This document shows, one piece after another, positions 30,711 to 42,659 of a stretch of 64,000 bases of DNA. This DNA comes from Selaginella moellendorffii (lineage: Eukaryota > Streptophyta > Lycopodiopsida > Selaginellales > Selaginellaceae), in contig NW_003314380.1 in the NCBI RefSeq assembly GCF_000143415.4, forward strand, positions 209,613-273,612, read 5' to 3'. Under the pieces are notes generated by a model. It did not search any database, was not told where the DNA came from, and saw only the letters and a list, made by a program, of their open reading frames with translations. Made by a program: the position numbers and the translations under genes. Each line of letters begins with the position of its first letter. The first letter of the stretch is position 1.

Positions 30711-32582
30711 TCAGCAAGCACCAATATTCGTGTTAGCCAGGAGGACGTATGCCGCGCCATCGTCTGGATGTAGATCTAGAGCTCCAATCGCTGCCCTAGC
30801 GCCGCGCTCGCGATCGCGGTAGCTCCTGGAAGCACCCAGCAAGCATCGCCACTCCAGGACATTGGGAACAAAGGGCATGCTCGCGATCAGCTCCTCGGCC
30901 TCGTCTAGATGCCCAGCGCGGCACAGCAGATCGACAACGCAGGTGTAATGCGGCTTCCTCGCGCCCAGATTGAAATCCATCGCCATCGACACGAAGATCG
31001 ATCGGCACAGCGCGAGCTTGCCGGCGTGGACGCACGCCAGCAGCGCGAACGAGAAGCAAATCTCGTCGGGGCGGACGAGCGCTTTCATCGCATCAAAGCT
31101 CTCTAGGGTTTGAGCGTAGTGGCCGTTCTGGGCGTGGACGACGACGATCGCTGCCCACGCGATCGTGTCGGGCTCTGGTATTCGATCGAAAATCCGCTTC
31201 GCGAGGTCGAGGTCGCCGCTCTGCGCGTAGCCGACGAGCATCGCCGTCCAGGAGACGACGCTTCGCTCCGGCATGGAATCCAGAAGAGCTTTGCTCGTTT
31301 CTATTTGCCCTAATTGGGCATTTGCGGCAATGAGAGTGTTCCAAGAGATTAAATTGTGCTGTGGCATTGTGAGAAATATCCAGTGGGCGTTCTCTACTTG
31401 ACAACTTTGTGAATATGCTGCTAGCATGGCGTTCCACGACACTAGGTTTTTCATGGGCATGAAATCAAACAAGTGTTTAGCCTTTACCAAATGCCCGTTT
31501 TGGGCATATGCTGAGATCATGGCTGTGGAGCTAATAACATTCTTCTCCGGAAGAGATTCATAAAGATGCTCGGCATTTTCTAGGTCATCGTCTTGGGAGT
31601 AGGCAGTTATCATAGCGGTGGCAGAGACTAGATTTTGCTCCGGCATTCGATCGAAGAGTCGCTGGCACTCGCCACGATGCCCGCTCTGGGCGTATGATAC
31701 GAGCATCGCGTTCCAGGAAATTAGGGTTCTATGTGGCATTCGAGCAAATATTTCCGAGGCCTCGGCCAGATTCCCGCTCTGGCCGTAGGCAACGATCATC
31801 GCGGTCTGGGAGATCACGTCGTGCTCCGGCATGGAATCGAAGGCGTCCTTGGCCAGATCGAGCTTTCCCTCGTTCGCGTAGCCCGAGAGCATCGCATTCC
31901 ACGAGACGAGGTTTCTTTCTTCCATGGCGTCAAATATTTGCTTCGCCCTCTCGATCTGGCCGTTCTGCGCGTAGGCCGCGAGGATCGCTGTCCTGGAGAT
32001 GAGATTCGGCTCTGGAATGCTGTCGAAGAGCTGGATCGCTTGCGCCAGATCTCCCTCCTGCGAGAATTCGGCCAGGAGTGCCGTTGTTGACACCGAATCC
32101 CACTCCGGCATTTCATCAAAGAGCTGCTTGGCTCGATCCAGATGAGCGTTCTGAGCCAGCGTCGCGACCACCGCCGTCCACGACACGAGATCTCTCAGCG
32201 GCATCGCGTCGAAAATTCTCAGTGCCTCCTCCGGATTGCCGTCCCTCCCGATCGCGGTGATGAGCGTGTTCCACGACACAACGTTCTTGGAGGGGAATCT
32301 CGAGAAGAAAGCCCTGGCGTCGTCGATCCGGCCGTGGTGCGCGTAGGCCGCGAGCATCGCGTTCCAGGTAGCGAGATTCCGGAGCGGCATTTCGTCGAAG
32401 AGATTCTTGGCACTGACGACATCGCCCATCCGGGCGTAAGCCGTGATCATGAACACCCATGAGAAGGAGTCCTTGATCTGGATCCGATCGAATACCCGTC
32501 GCGCCTGGTGGAGATCTCCCCTCTTTCCCAGCAGCTCGATCAGCTTATTGCTCGCGAAGGTATCGTGGGAAATATTGCTCAT
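30711..32582 (-). CDS. Pentatricopeptide repeat protein (PLS class, no DYW)
   Basis: Organellar RNA-binding protein family. Intronless, 623 residues, built almost entirely of ~31-residue PPR units: (V)SWNAMLAAYA..G, (A)xxLFDxMPxRNxxSWN repeated about 15 times. The C-terminal part has LGARKPHYTCVVDLLCRAGH, LIASMPFVPNVLEWRCLLGA and a short E-like motif, ending YVLLANTNIGAC. No DYW deaminase follows, so a partner in trans would be needed if it acts in C-to-U editing. The N-terminus (MSNISHDTFASNKLIELLGK) lacks an obvious transit peptide. The gene is head-to-head with SEC10, with 82 bp between start codons. Confidence 0.9.
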   Translation of the reverse strand: MSNISHDTFASNKLIELLGKRGDLHQARRVFDRIQIKDSFSWVFMITAYARMGDVVSAKNLFDEMPLRNLATWNAMLAAYAHHGRIDDARAFFSRFPSKNVVSWNTLITAIGRDGNPEEALRIFDAMPLRDLVSWTAVVATLAQNAHLDRAKQLFDEMPEWDSVSTTALLAEFSQEGDLAQAIQLFDSIPEPNLISRTAILAAYAQNGQIERAKQIFDAMEERNLVSWNAMLSGYANEGKLDLAKDAFDSMPEHDVISQTAMIVAYGQSGNLAEASEIFARMPHRTLISWNAMLVSYAQSGHRGECQRLFDRMPEQNLVSATAMITAYSQDDDLENAEHLYESLPEKNVISSTAMISAYAQNGHLVKAKHLFDFMPMKNLVSWNAMLAAYSQSCQVENAHWIFLTMPQHNLISWNTLIAANAQLGQIETSKALLDSMPERSVVSWTAMLVGYAQSGDLDLAKRIFDRIPEPDTIAWAAIVVVHAQNGHYAQTLESFDAMKALVRPDEICFSFALLACVHAGKLALCRSIFVSMAMDFNLGARKPHYTCVVDLLCRAGHLDEAEELIASMPFVPNVLEWRCLLGASRSYRDRERGARAAIGALDLHPDDGAAYVLLANTNIGAC

Positions 32583-32664
32583 CTATGAATTAGGGTTCCT
32601 CATTTTGTGTGTAAACAGGGGGGACCCTAGGCCTGGCGCCCAGCTAAGATTGGATCGATCGACA

Positions 32665-35600
32665 ATGCCGTCCGCCGGTGGCGGCAAGAGATCTGCTGCG
32701 AAATCCGGAGTCTCATTGTCTATCAAAGACTTCCAGGTACGCTGGATTGGATTGTAGGCTTTGTTGAGCGACTTGGATCTAATCCAGGGGGATTTCTCCT
32801 TCGATGCGTTCTTCAACAATCTCGTCGGCGACATACTGAAAGTGGAAGACGGTGAAAAGCCGCCGCCTCAAGAGGATGCTGCTTCGAATGGCCAGAAGCT
32901 CGTGAAGCCTGCGTTTGCCGAGGCAAATGCGCTGCTTGCTCGATTTAAGGAGGCGCGAAAGCAGCTCCTTGAGCTTGGATTCCAGGTAATTCATGTCGTC
33001 GGAGACGCTTTGATCTAACAAGTTATTTTGAATGTAGGCGGATGCGCAGCTTGAGAAAGTGAAGAAAGAAGTAAGCGCGGAGGATATCAGGCATAGAACA
33101 AGGCTCTCCGAGGTGAGTGTTTGCGTGGTCTAATCTTATTTCCCCGTTCTCAATCCACTCTCGTTTTCTGGTAGCTCGAAAAAGGAGTTCATGGCTTGTT
33201 TGATAGCTTCAGTAAGCTGGATAATCGGATTTCGGGTGTTGGACAAACGGCAGCACGAATTGGCGACCACTTGCAGGTTGAGTCTTTCGGCCCTTCAGTC
33301 GAGTGAATTTGATGTGTAAATTGTTGTTCCAGAGTGCAGATGCACAACGGGAGACGGCTACTCAGACAATTGAGCTGATAAAGGTGCGTGAATTTTGTGG
33401 TCATTACAATCGTGTGATGTTCTTCTCTACAGTACTTGATGGAGTTCAATACAAAGTCCGGTGACTTGATGGGACTGTCTCCACTCTTCTCAGACGACAA
33501 CCGTGTTGCTGAGGCGGCAGCTATAGCTCAAAAACTTCGTAAGTATTTCATTAAGCTCTAGTCATCGTTTTTATAATGAGATTTTTTTGGTATTAGGTGC
33601 TCTCGCCGAAGAAGACATTGGAGGAACTGGCTCTGGTGCCACGGGCACCACCGTCAAAGGGACTGCAAATGCGAACCCCGGCCTAGAAGTTGCCGTGGCA
33701 AACCTTCAGGAGTATTGTAATGGTATGCCTGTCATATTTCTTGGAAATAATTCTTACTTTGCTCCATATTTTAGAACTTGAGAACCGCCTTCTTGATCGA
33801 TTTGACGCTGCCTCGCAGAAGAAGGAGCTATCTACCATGGGCGAATGTGCAAAAATATTGTCGCAGGTTCGTTATTTTTCTTTTTTCTGATGTCGTTTTC
33901 AATCGTTTTTTATCTGTAGTTTAATAGAGGCGCCAGAGCAATGCAACGCTATGTTGCCTCGCGTCCTATGTTTTTAGATGTCGAGGTAATGAATGAAGAC
34001 ACAAGAACTGTGCTTGGGGATCAAACCACAGACACTGCAGTGCCTGGGTCGCCACAACCTGTTGCAGATACGGCAACAATAATTCGTGGGTTGGGAAAGC
34101 TTTACAAGGAAATTACAGGTATATAACTTTTCCTTCTAAATGTTTTTATTTATGTGTTCCTCTTAGATACGGTTCGGAGAGAATCTGCAACGGTCTCTGC
34201 TGTTTTCCCATCGCCGGATGCAGTCATGTCAATCCTTGTACAGGTAAGTGTTTTGTTCTTCTGGAAAGATAGCAATTGAAGTTGTGCAGAGAGTTATGGA
34301 GCAAAGAGTATTTGCTATCCTAGATAAGCTCCTTGTCAAACCCAACCTTGCAAGTACGGCTCTGATAGAAGAGGGCGGCCTTCTTCAGGTAAGGTAATTA
34401 AATATACTTTATACGTCGTTATTGTGTTTTGATGTATTACGTTGTTCCATAGCATCTGAAACTGTTGGCGGCCACTTATGAAAAGACTCAAGCTTTTGCA
34501 AAAGATCTTCGGGCTCTAGGTTGTGGCGAGCTGGACGTTGAAGGTACGGCTCATTAAGGCTCATGCTTCATAACTTGTGTTTAATGACTCTACTCTTGCA
34601 GTTCTTGCGGAATCTCTCTTCACTAGTCATAGAGATGACTATATCGAACTTGAACAGGCATCGCTTTCTCAAATGTTTGAAGCGAAGGTAATCATTTATT
34701 TTATATCTCCGCCATTATATAAGTTTCAACAGATGGCCGAGGTCAGGGCAGCGTTACCTCCACCTCCAGACATTGGTCCTCGTGGAAGCAAAATGGCTGC
34801 TTTTCAAAACTTTTCGCAACCATCTTTGACAACTGAAGTTGTAACTGAATTTGTGCGTTGGAACGAAGAAGCTGTTCTTCGGTGCAGCCTGCTAACGGGA
34901 GCTCAGGTTTAAGGTTTCCTCCCTATGTGGATGGTTTATTGAATTATTTTCCTTACATCAGCCTGGACCTCTAGCGTCGAACGTGAGAGCGATTTTTACG
35001 TGCCTACTGGAGCAAGTAAGCCTGTGAAGCTACAGTTTTACGTGCCTTGAGTCTTGACTTATCAATGTTATTTGTAGGTAAATCACTATATTACTGCGGC
35101 CTTAGAACGTGGTCAAGACGCTCTCCGAGAAGCCGCAGCATTGAGAGAACGTTTCGCTATTGGAACTGCAGTTAGCCGTCGGGTTGCAGCTGCTGCTGCT
35201 TCAGCGGTTAGTTCTTCCAGTATTTCTCGTTTCTTTTTTATTTACATCATCATGTTTAGGCCGAGGCTGCTGCAAACGCCGGTGAGATTAGTGTCAGCTC
35301 TTTCATGACCACCGTGCAAAGGGCTACGACTAATGTCGCCATTGTTCAGCAGGTATGTGCGGCTTACACATTTATGCTCGAAACTACGATGCGTGCCTTT
35401 GCAGTATTTTGTGAACACGATCGCTCGGATTCTTCTTCCGGTCGATGGGGCACATGCCGCGTGCTGTGAGGAAATAGCAACATCCATGTCACATGCTGAG
35501 GATGCTGTATTGAAGGGCTTGCAGCTTTGTATGGACTCCATGATAGCTGAGGTATGCTTCGTTTGTTGAAATGGAACTCCACCTAGTACGTTTCCTTGAA

Positions 35601-36362
35601 GGCGGAACGCCTACTGGCTTTGGAACAAAAAGTGCATGATTATCAGCCTTCGGATGATGGAAGTCTACCGGACCATCGGCCGACTAACGCCTGCACACGG
35701 TAACTCTTCTCCAAATTCATGCTACTGGATTAAGTGCGTGTTGCTGCAGAGTGGTAGCGTTCTTGTCTCGGATGCTGGATTGCACCAACACAGCTTTGGA
35801 TGTTTCGAACAGACAAGTCTTTGTGACTGAGCTGGTATGGTTCTCTACTCATTTTCATACACGCATAACACGACATTTCAGGGATGCCGTCTATACAAAT
35901 CGCTTATCACTCACTGGCAAAGGTTCACATTTAGTCCAAGGTGAAACCAGTAATTTCCAACATCTCGGTTCTCATTTTGCCATGTTACAGTGGCGGTCTC
36001 AGATTGAAACGTGACGTTAACGAGTTTGCTGAGTTCGTTCGCAGTTTCAAGGCTCCCACAGTAGACGAGAAGTTTGAACTCTTGGGAACGTAAGTTTTGA
36101 CGTTCTGAGATGTTTGTATTATTTCAGATTGTATCCCTTTCCCAGGATGGTTAACATTTTCATCGTCGCACCGGAGAGCCTGAAAACACTAGTTGACGGG
36201 AGCTTGCGCAACGCTAGCAAGGATGCGATTCGGTAATTAAATACCTCTGTGCTTTTTGTGCGAAGAATTTCATTCCAAATTTCCTGCAGATTCATACAAC
36301 TTCGAGAAGATTATAAGTCCGCGAAGCTATCTAACATTGTTAACCAGCTTGCAATCAGTTGA
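32665..36362 (+). CDS. SEC10: Exocyst complex component SEC10
   Basis: Subunit of the octameric exocyst tethering secretory vesicles to the plasma membrane. ATG at 32665 (MPSAGGGKRSAAKSG). About 18 exons with ~50-60-bp introns. In order: FSFDAFFNNLVGDIL; ALLARFKEARKQLLELGFQA; GLFDSFSKLDNRISGVGQTA; LMGLSPLFSDDNRVAEAAAI AQKLR followed by LAEEDIGG; LLDRFDAASQKKELSTMGEC; FNRGARAMQRYVASRPMF; VFPSPDAVMSILVQRVMEQR VFAILDKLL; LAATYEKTQAFAKDLRALGC; LAESLFTSHRDDYIELEQAS; a C-terminal helical region ending KLSNIVNQLAIS. The SPLFSDD...EAAAIAQKLR and KTQAFAKDL motifs are typical of plant SEC10. Convergent with the DUF3754 gene. Confidence 0.9.
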
Positions 36363-36599
36363 TCATCTCAAAGAGTGGCTTTGACTTGAAGGTTTTTGTA
36401 GCTGGGCTTTCAACTTCATATGATCGAGCTGGCTTTATTGGTTTGCCACTAGCTTTCTGTAACAGAGTTGAGATAATTCTTTTGGTATCGAACAAGTCTT
36501 ATCAATGAAATCTTACCAACAAGCAAGTAGACTGAAGATCTTTTTTCACCTTCCGCTATTCCTGGGAAGATGATATACCAACGACTGGTGGTACTTCTT

Positions 36600-38720
36600 T
36601 TAAGCTCTTTCTTTCAGCTTGCCCTGTAGTCTTTCGTTGGCCTCTTCGAGATTGAGGCACTGATAGCGGTCATCGCCACGCTGTTGAGTTAAAAGAGATT
36701 AACAAAGGCACTAGATGATTACTGTGTTACCTCGTCTAATAACTCGAAAGCTCTCAACTTGTCCAAAGCGTCGTCATATTCGAATTCGCATCTCTCTTGA
36801 AACTCTCTTTCCATCAGATAGTTACAATGCAACGCAAACTCCTGAAATCGACGAGTAAAGAAATCATTTCAGTGGACGACTAGCTGTATACCTGTTTTGT
36901 GGCCGTCCCTAGCACAAGTAACACAAAGTATCCAATGATAGTTTCCATTGTCTGCGCAAATGAAAAGCTCGTCAATAACAAGAGAGAGCGTATGGAAATT
37001 TTAACGCAGTACTTCCTGGTTGATTACGTTCGTGCACAAGTGTAGCAGGGTACCAAGGTGGCTGTCGCTTTGCTTGTCGTAAATTGACTTGGAGATGAGC
37101 CTGTGGTACTCCAGAACATTGATATGAAACCTGGAGTGTTTCTACATTAGCTCGAAAGATGGCCAAACTCAGAGAGACTTACGTGAAATACACCTTGAAG
37201 CAGTATCCAACAAAAGCTGTAAGGATGGTGAAGGCGAGTGGTACAAAGGAAGAGTGGCCTTTCTTAAAGGCTTCCCAAAACCCAGCCTGGTAAGTGCCGA
37301 ATTTAATAACGTTTGGAAAAAAAAAATGTTTGAAAGCAATACCACTCCTGTGACACCCGAAACGATGAGCTTTATCCATTCAGACCAGCTTAGGCTCGGT
37401 GATTTCTTCTCGGGCTGTACGAAGAGTTATGAAAATAGATCCATCACACGGTTTTAGTTTACCAGGACAAGCTCCAAATCAGCCATTGGTACGTCTTTGA
37501 ATTGCTTGATGTGAATACCGCGAGGATCATCGCGTGTTCTGCTTATGGCATTAGAAGGCGAAGCTTTGACTAGAGGGAATTGCGTTTGTTACCTGTAGAT
37601 GACAATTACCTGGCTAAAAGTTGGTTCTTGAAGCTCCACCTTTTGAAAGAAATGCTTGATTCTACAAATACCGCTGCTTCTCTGTTAGGCTTTTAACATG
37701 GAAAGCTTACCGCACGTCTCCTACATGAATACGCTCCATCTCCATAAATCTATCGTCCGGTTTTGGTTCTTCATGCATGAAATTTTCTTCCTCCTTGCCA
37801 ATACTTCAATAAAAGCGAGTTACAAAGTGAAAAGAAGATAAAACATTTACCAAAGTCTAAGAATCATCTTCCAAAAACTTTTCTGAATCTCCTCAACTTT
37901 GGCCAGCATATAGTAGCCTTGTGCAGTGTCACACCCAATGCCTCTCCTGTAAATCAAGCACTGGACTTTGGAATTATAACGAGTTCCTATTCAACATTTA
38001 TGACTTACCTTGTTCTCAAAAAGCTGTTCGTCGCCTGCCTCGGTAACTCTAGGGTACTTCTTCAGGAGCTTGTCATCAAGCTAAAGATGTATGTTCTTTA
38101 GTAAACCAAAGTTTGAACTAACCACGTTACTCTATGCTTGTTGAGTTTGACATCAAGACGAAGAACGTATTTGCTCGAAGTAGCAATCTTCCATTCTTTC
38201 TTTTTAAGAACTTTGAAGTTGCTCTTTGTCATTATCTGTAAAAAGAGGTAAAAACGCGAAATCACTACTGACAATTCAGCGTGCCTCACGGTGAAACATC
38301 TCGAGAAACCTCGTCTCGTCGGTCGAGGAAGGTTCCCTGTCTTGAGGTTTGTGCGGATCAAACAAATGTTGAAGCTCCTGCATTAAGTTTTGTTAAGAAA
38401 AGAAAGACGAAAATAACTTGCCATTAGCTCCTCGAAAAGGTCGTGATACTTAGCACGAACACAAGCCTCAATCCTGGCGCACAAAGCCTTGAACAGGTCC
38501 CTGTCCGCATCCGTCGCTGTAGGAAAGTGGCAACGTCACGAAGAGAAAATATACACCAGAACTTACAGAACAAGGTAGTGAGGACTTTGACAAGCTTTGG
38601 CTTGGATGTCAAGATGACGGGCTCCCGCTCGATCCTGATCATATTTCTTTTCTGCTCCATTCTCCCCTGATAGCGACCCAGAGATTTGAGCGTCCAAGTT
38701 GAAATAGCTGCTCCTTTCCT
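36600..38720 (-). CDS. DUF3754 membrane protein
   Basis: Plant/algal family of unknown function (TMEM143-related). Many short exons on the minus strand: ISTWTLKSLGRYQGRMEQKR NMIRIEREPVILTSKPKLVK (family-typical IxREPVI...KPKL), ALCARIEACVRAKYHDLFEE, LFDPHKPQDRE, MTKSNFKVLKKKEWKIATSS, YYMLAKVEEIQKSFWKMILR, PDDRFMEMERIHVGDVRIKH FFQKVELQEPTFSQVIVIYR (DUF3754 core), SEWIKLIVSGVTGVV, then two hydrophobic helices (FVPLAFTILTAFVGYCFKVY and nearby) and the C-terminal TMETIIGYFVLLVLGTATKQ, EREFQERCEFEYDDALDKLR and NLEEANERLQGKLKERA. The C-terminal winged-helix-like part is characteristic. The start was not resolved, and further 5' exons may reach toward 39000. Confidence 0.7.
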
Positions 38721-39102
38721 GATGCAAGCAAAGTATCAATCAATACTTACATAAAGAAATACACTCACCATCCTTGGCCGCTACGGTAGAATCGGGCTAA
38801 ACACGTTTGCTCTCTGACAAAAGGGAAAACATTACAGCTGATTGCCGACATATGGTAGCTGAATACAGACCATCTGCGAAACAGTATGGCCGTATCCGAT
38901 ATGGAAGATGGAATTAACATGTCAAAGGTCCCACGATTGTAGCAGAGAAAGAGACCACCGGCCAGCGAATTCAACTGGAAACTATGTTCTCTCGTAGGCC
39001 TGAAAACTAGAGAGATACATTTGACAAATCCGAACGGAAGCATAACAGGCATCAGTTTCTCAGGCTTTTGACTCGGAAGTTCTGAGAATTTCTTGTTTCA
39101 GG

Positions 39103-40953
39103 ATGTCAAAAGGAACATCAAGTATTACTTACCCGGTAGGAGGAGAAATTGAGTTTGTCTGTGCTTCTCAAAGCCACCAACGAAGGCCTAGTGCCACAAG
39201 AATCAGCAATGTTAGTCTAGAAGACATTACGAGCACGCTGCTAAAGACTGAACAAGTTGCTGCTGAATGGTTGCAACTAGTAGCAAAAGTATTTTGGAAA
39301 GGAGGTTCTACGTTTGATGCATGGCTGAATGCATCCTCGGCTCAGGTAACTGGATTTTCACAGTCTTCTACTCTCTCAAACCACTCTTACTTCAGATTGC
39401 TCAAGTATTGCTAACCTTTCCATACTCGTTTGCACAAATGGGCCTCGCCTCTGGAATGGCATTCATGCTTTTGTATGGACTTTTAGGATGCTGGTCTTCC
39501 TACACAATGACATGCCTATATGCCGACTATCGAAAGCTAAAAGAAATGCAAAACGTCACTTTTGAGCATCATACCATTCAGGTGAAATCCTCAAGAAAAT
39601 CTTTAAGAATGTAGTCCTAGGTGGTGCTAATGGATGAGAAGGTACCAGTGGTATGAGGTGCTGGACGGTCTTCTAGGCCCCTGGTGGAAAGCAGCAGGAC
39701 TTATATTCAATGGCGCTCTCCTTTTCTGCACAGCAACCATTCAACTCATAGCCTGTGGAAGGTATCAAAAAAGAGTTCAAAATGATAAGTTCTTACCCCA
39801 GTGGAGTTTCAGCACAGTGTACTACATTAGCGATGATCTGGACAAGCGTTCTTGGACATTGATTTTTGGTGCCTGTTGCTCGTTGAGCATTCTCATCCCC
39901 ACTGCACACAACTATAGAATGTGGTCCTTTGCAGGAATTATCATGACGACTTACACGGCATGGTATTTAGCTCTGGCTTCCCTGTCCATAAAAAGAGTAA
40001 GCTCTCGGAAGTTTTTCAACAAACTCAAAGCATACCTCTTTAGGAACCATCTGTGACACACCATGGACCCGTAAGCACCGAGGAATATTTCACAGGAGCA
40101 ACGAACTTCCTATACGCATTCGGAGGTCACGCAGTTACAATGTGAGTTGAAAGAAAAAACAAAGAAAAGAGCTTACGATTGTTTGAAACCAGAGAAATCA
40201 TGGATGCGATGTGGGAGCCCAAGAAGTTTAAGAGCGTGTACGTCTACGCCATTGCCTACGTACTTTTGATCCTTGTGATCCCGTCCGCGGTGACAGTCTA
40301 CTTGAGATTCGGTGACAAAATGCTGATAAATCCCAACGCTTTCGCTGTGCTGCCAAAGACAAAGTTTAGAGACGCGGCGGTGATTCTCATGGTTATCCAC
40401 CAGGTGAGTAAAAGTGAAAGGAATAATCAGAGGTCTTCATTCTTACTTCTTTGAAGTTTATCGAGTTTGGACTCCTCGCGATCCCCATCTATATCATCTG
40501 GGAAAAATTTCTAGGAGTCCATCACAAGCAGTGCTACATCATGAAAGTGATAGCCAGGGTACCTGTGATACTGGGAATTTGGTTCGTGGCTCTCATGATC
40601 CCTTTCTTCGGTCCAATCAACTCCATAGTCGGATCCTTCCTCACGAGCTCTAGCATTTATATTTTGCCCTGCGCAGCACACATTACGTACTATGGGATCG
40701 GAGCATCGAGAAGCGTGAGTAGAAATCCCCGAAATCCCCGAAATACCTGAAATTCCTGACGATCGTGATGATACAGGACTCCGCCGAGCCGCATTCTTGG
40801 ATCGGCGCCTACTACTTGAACCTCGGCACGATCGCGTGGGTGCTGATCGTCGGCGTGGGATTTGGCGCCTGGGCGAGCATCCAAAACATGAAGAAAGAGA
40901 TCGATACCTTTGGCTTGTTCGCCAAATGTTACCAATGCGACCAAGAACCCTAA
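39103..40953 (+). CDS. AUX1/LAX-like auxin or amino-acid permease
   Basis: Proton-coupled transporter of the amino acid/auxin permease family, plasma membrane, about 10-11 predicted TM segments. ATG at 39103 (MSKGTSSITYPVGGEIEFVC). Exons: STFDAWLNASSAQ, IAQVLLTFPYSFAQMGLASG, LYGLLGCWSSYTMTCLYADY, WYEVLDGLLGPWWKAAGLIF, CTATIQLIACG, STVYYISDDLDKRSWTLIFG, IPTAHNYRMWSFAGIIMTTY, TEEYFTGATNFLYAFGGHAV, EIMDAMWEPKKFKSVYVYAI, FIEFGLLAIPIYIIWEKFLG, then TM helices to CYQCDQEP. The block order and the ISDDLDKRSWT and LDGLLG motifs match AUX1, but sequence is divergent (Ala/Ser-rich loop changes), so auxin transport is probable rather than certain. It converges with the B-lectin gene; the stops are 25 bp apart. 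Confidence 0.8.
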
Positions 40954-40978
40954 AATTTAAATTTCATTCTCAAGAACC

Positions 40979-42397
40979 CTAGTCGTGCACCGCGGAGATT
41001 CTCGCCATTCGCTTTCTCCAGCGGACGATTATGAGCGCGATCAGCACCGACACGGCGATGATCACCGAGAAGGCGCCAATGGCCGTGTTGGCGACGATTC
41101 TCAGCGCCTTGGCGGATCGGCGCCCGGGAGGTAGGGCTGCGCCGGAGGTTTTGATCTTGAGGAACATCGACGAGGCATATCCAGGGTGCAGGGGCGTCAC
41201 CGCGACGGTGTAGAGCGTAGTGACGTGGTAGCAGGCGCTGTCATGGATCCCAACCTGGAAGAACGCCGCAATGCAGCTACAATTCAAGAGGCAGGATTCC
41301 TTGCAAGCATTGGGAGAGAGCTGTGGAATCCCTTGCATGAATTCCAGCGGCTTATAATCGTAGCCGGGGGCTTCGACGAGCTCGTGGCTGCCGCTGCTGT
41401 TGCATCGATCATCCGTCAACGACATTTCCCCCGGGAGAGAGCATCCTCTCAGCGGATTCGTCCGATCGATTGGCTCCAGCTGGAGCGATGGATCGAAGTC
41501 GAGGCAAGCACAGGTACTTTGTCGAAGCACGCCATACTTTCCACAATCTCCAATGCCAGTGATAAAAACGGGTTCGCTTTTCTGATAGCTGTTCCAGAAT
41601 CGCACACTACCGTCATAGTGGAGCTTGAGGAACTTCCCTGTCTCGAGGCAAAATGGCGCGGTGATTTTCTTGGTTGCTACCACGGACTCCGTCCTGTTAT
41701 ATGCTACAAGATGGCAGCTCTCGATCATCAGGTACGCTATGTCGTGGCTTCCCAGGTCCCAGACCGCGTAAGTTTGCTCTGTGCCAGGAGCTCGAGCGCG
41801 GCCAACGAGACCCCGAGGCTGGAGCTCGAGAAAAAAGCTCCCTTGGCTCCTGTTTGTGTGAGAGACACTGGAGACGAGCTTGCTTCCCGGCACGAACTTT
41901 TGTTTCGGAAGCAACAAGTCCGTGGGGTGGTCGAAGCTCTGCCAGATGATCTCGCCCCCGCTGCCGAGGAGGACGAGGTTTCCGGTGTGGAGGACCTCCA
42001 TAGCCACAACTCCTCGGCCCGAGGTGCCGGAGGACCACACCTGGATGGGGCCTTGGCTCAGGACTAAGTTACCATCTTCTCCAAACGCGAGAGTGGCGTT
42101 GGCGGAGAGTGGGAAGTCTCGGTTGGCCTGCCAGACGCTGACGATGATGTCCGACGAGATTGTGCACTCTACATCCGGGATCAAGGGGATGGAGATGGAC
42201 AAGTAATAGATTGGAGAGGTGGAGCAAGCTCGCGTGAATCCCAGCGCGTGGTTCGTGTCAACGTTGAGAAGCATGAAGTCCGGCTCAATACCTGACTCAA
42301 GCGTCCATTCTGTGTTGACAGGAGCAGTACTTACAGCAGCAAAGACAGTGGCGCGATCAAGGAGAACGAGGAAGATCATCAAAGGCAGCAGCACCAT
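40979..42397 (-). CDS. B-lectin/PAN receptor-like protein without kinase
   Basis: Single exon, 472 residues. Signal peptide (MVLLPLMIFLVLLDRATVFA). Bulb-type lectin domain: SVWQANRDFPLSANATLAFG, EDGNLVLS, VLHTGNLVLLGSGGEIIWQS FDHPTDLLL. Middle S-domain region with GDCGKYGVLRQSTCACL, then a PAN/apple-like Cys cluster (NACKESCLLNCSCIAAFF). A TM helix (IGAFSVIIAVSVLIALIIV) is followed by RWRKRMARISAVHD and the stop. The architecture equals the extracellular part of a G-type lectin receptor kinase, but the frame ends right after the juxtamembrane basic patch and the next gene begins 25 bp away, so no kinase domain exists here. Possible roles: decoy or co-receptor at the plasma membrane; inferred. 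Confidence 0.85.
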   Translation of the reverse strand: MVLLPLMIFLVLLDRATVFAAVSTAPVNTEWTLESGIEPDFMLLNVDTNHALGFTRACSTSPIYYLSISIPLIPDVECTISSDIIVSVWQANRDFPLSANATLAFGEDGNLVLSQGPIQVWSSGTSGRGVVAMEVLHTGNLVLLGSGGEIIWQSFDHPTDLLLPKQKFVPGSKLVSSVSHTNRSQGSFFLELQPRGLVGRARAPGTEQTYAVWDLGSHDIAYLMIESCHLVAYNRTESVVATKKITAPFCLETGKFLKLHYDGSVRFWNSYQKSEPVFITGIGDCGKYGVLRQSTCACLDFDPSLQLEPIDRTNPLRGCSLPGEMSLTDDRCNSSGSHELVEAPGYDYKPLEFMQGIPQLSPNACKESCLLNCSCIAAFFQVGIHDSACYHVTTLYTVAVTPLHPGYASSMFLKIKTSGAALPPGRRSAKALRIVANTAIGAFSVIIAVSVLIALIIVRWRKRMARISAVHD

Positions 42398-42659
42398 AGC
42401 CAGAGCACGCGGGATGGAAGGAAGTTTGGCGAGAACAAGGATAAAGGCATTGGGGAGTCTGAAAGACGATCACAGGTGGGCTTTTTGTATTTTTACTGAA
42501 GCTTCACGCGTTGATTCGCCAGGACGAGAACACCAAAGATTAAATGCTGGACTGATCATTGATAGGTGTAATGAAACAAACTCCTCTATCTCGGGGATCA
42601 CTAAATTTTTGGGGCTGTTTTAAATCTATTTGGGCCTAAGGTTTAGGGCTAGGGCTAGA

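Noticed and set aside
41186-42067. 293-codon plus-strand ORF antisense to the B-lectin gene
   Set aside because: Antisense shadow; the minus-strand frame has the signal peptide, lectin, PAN and TM features.
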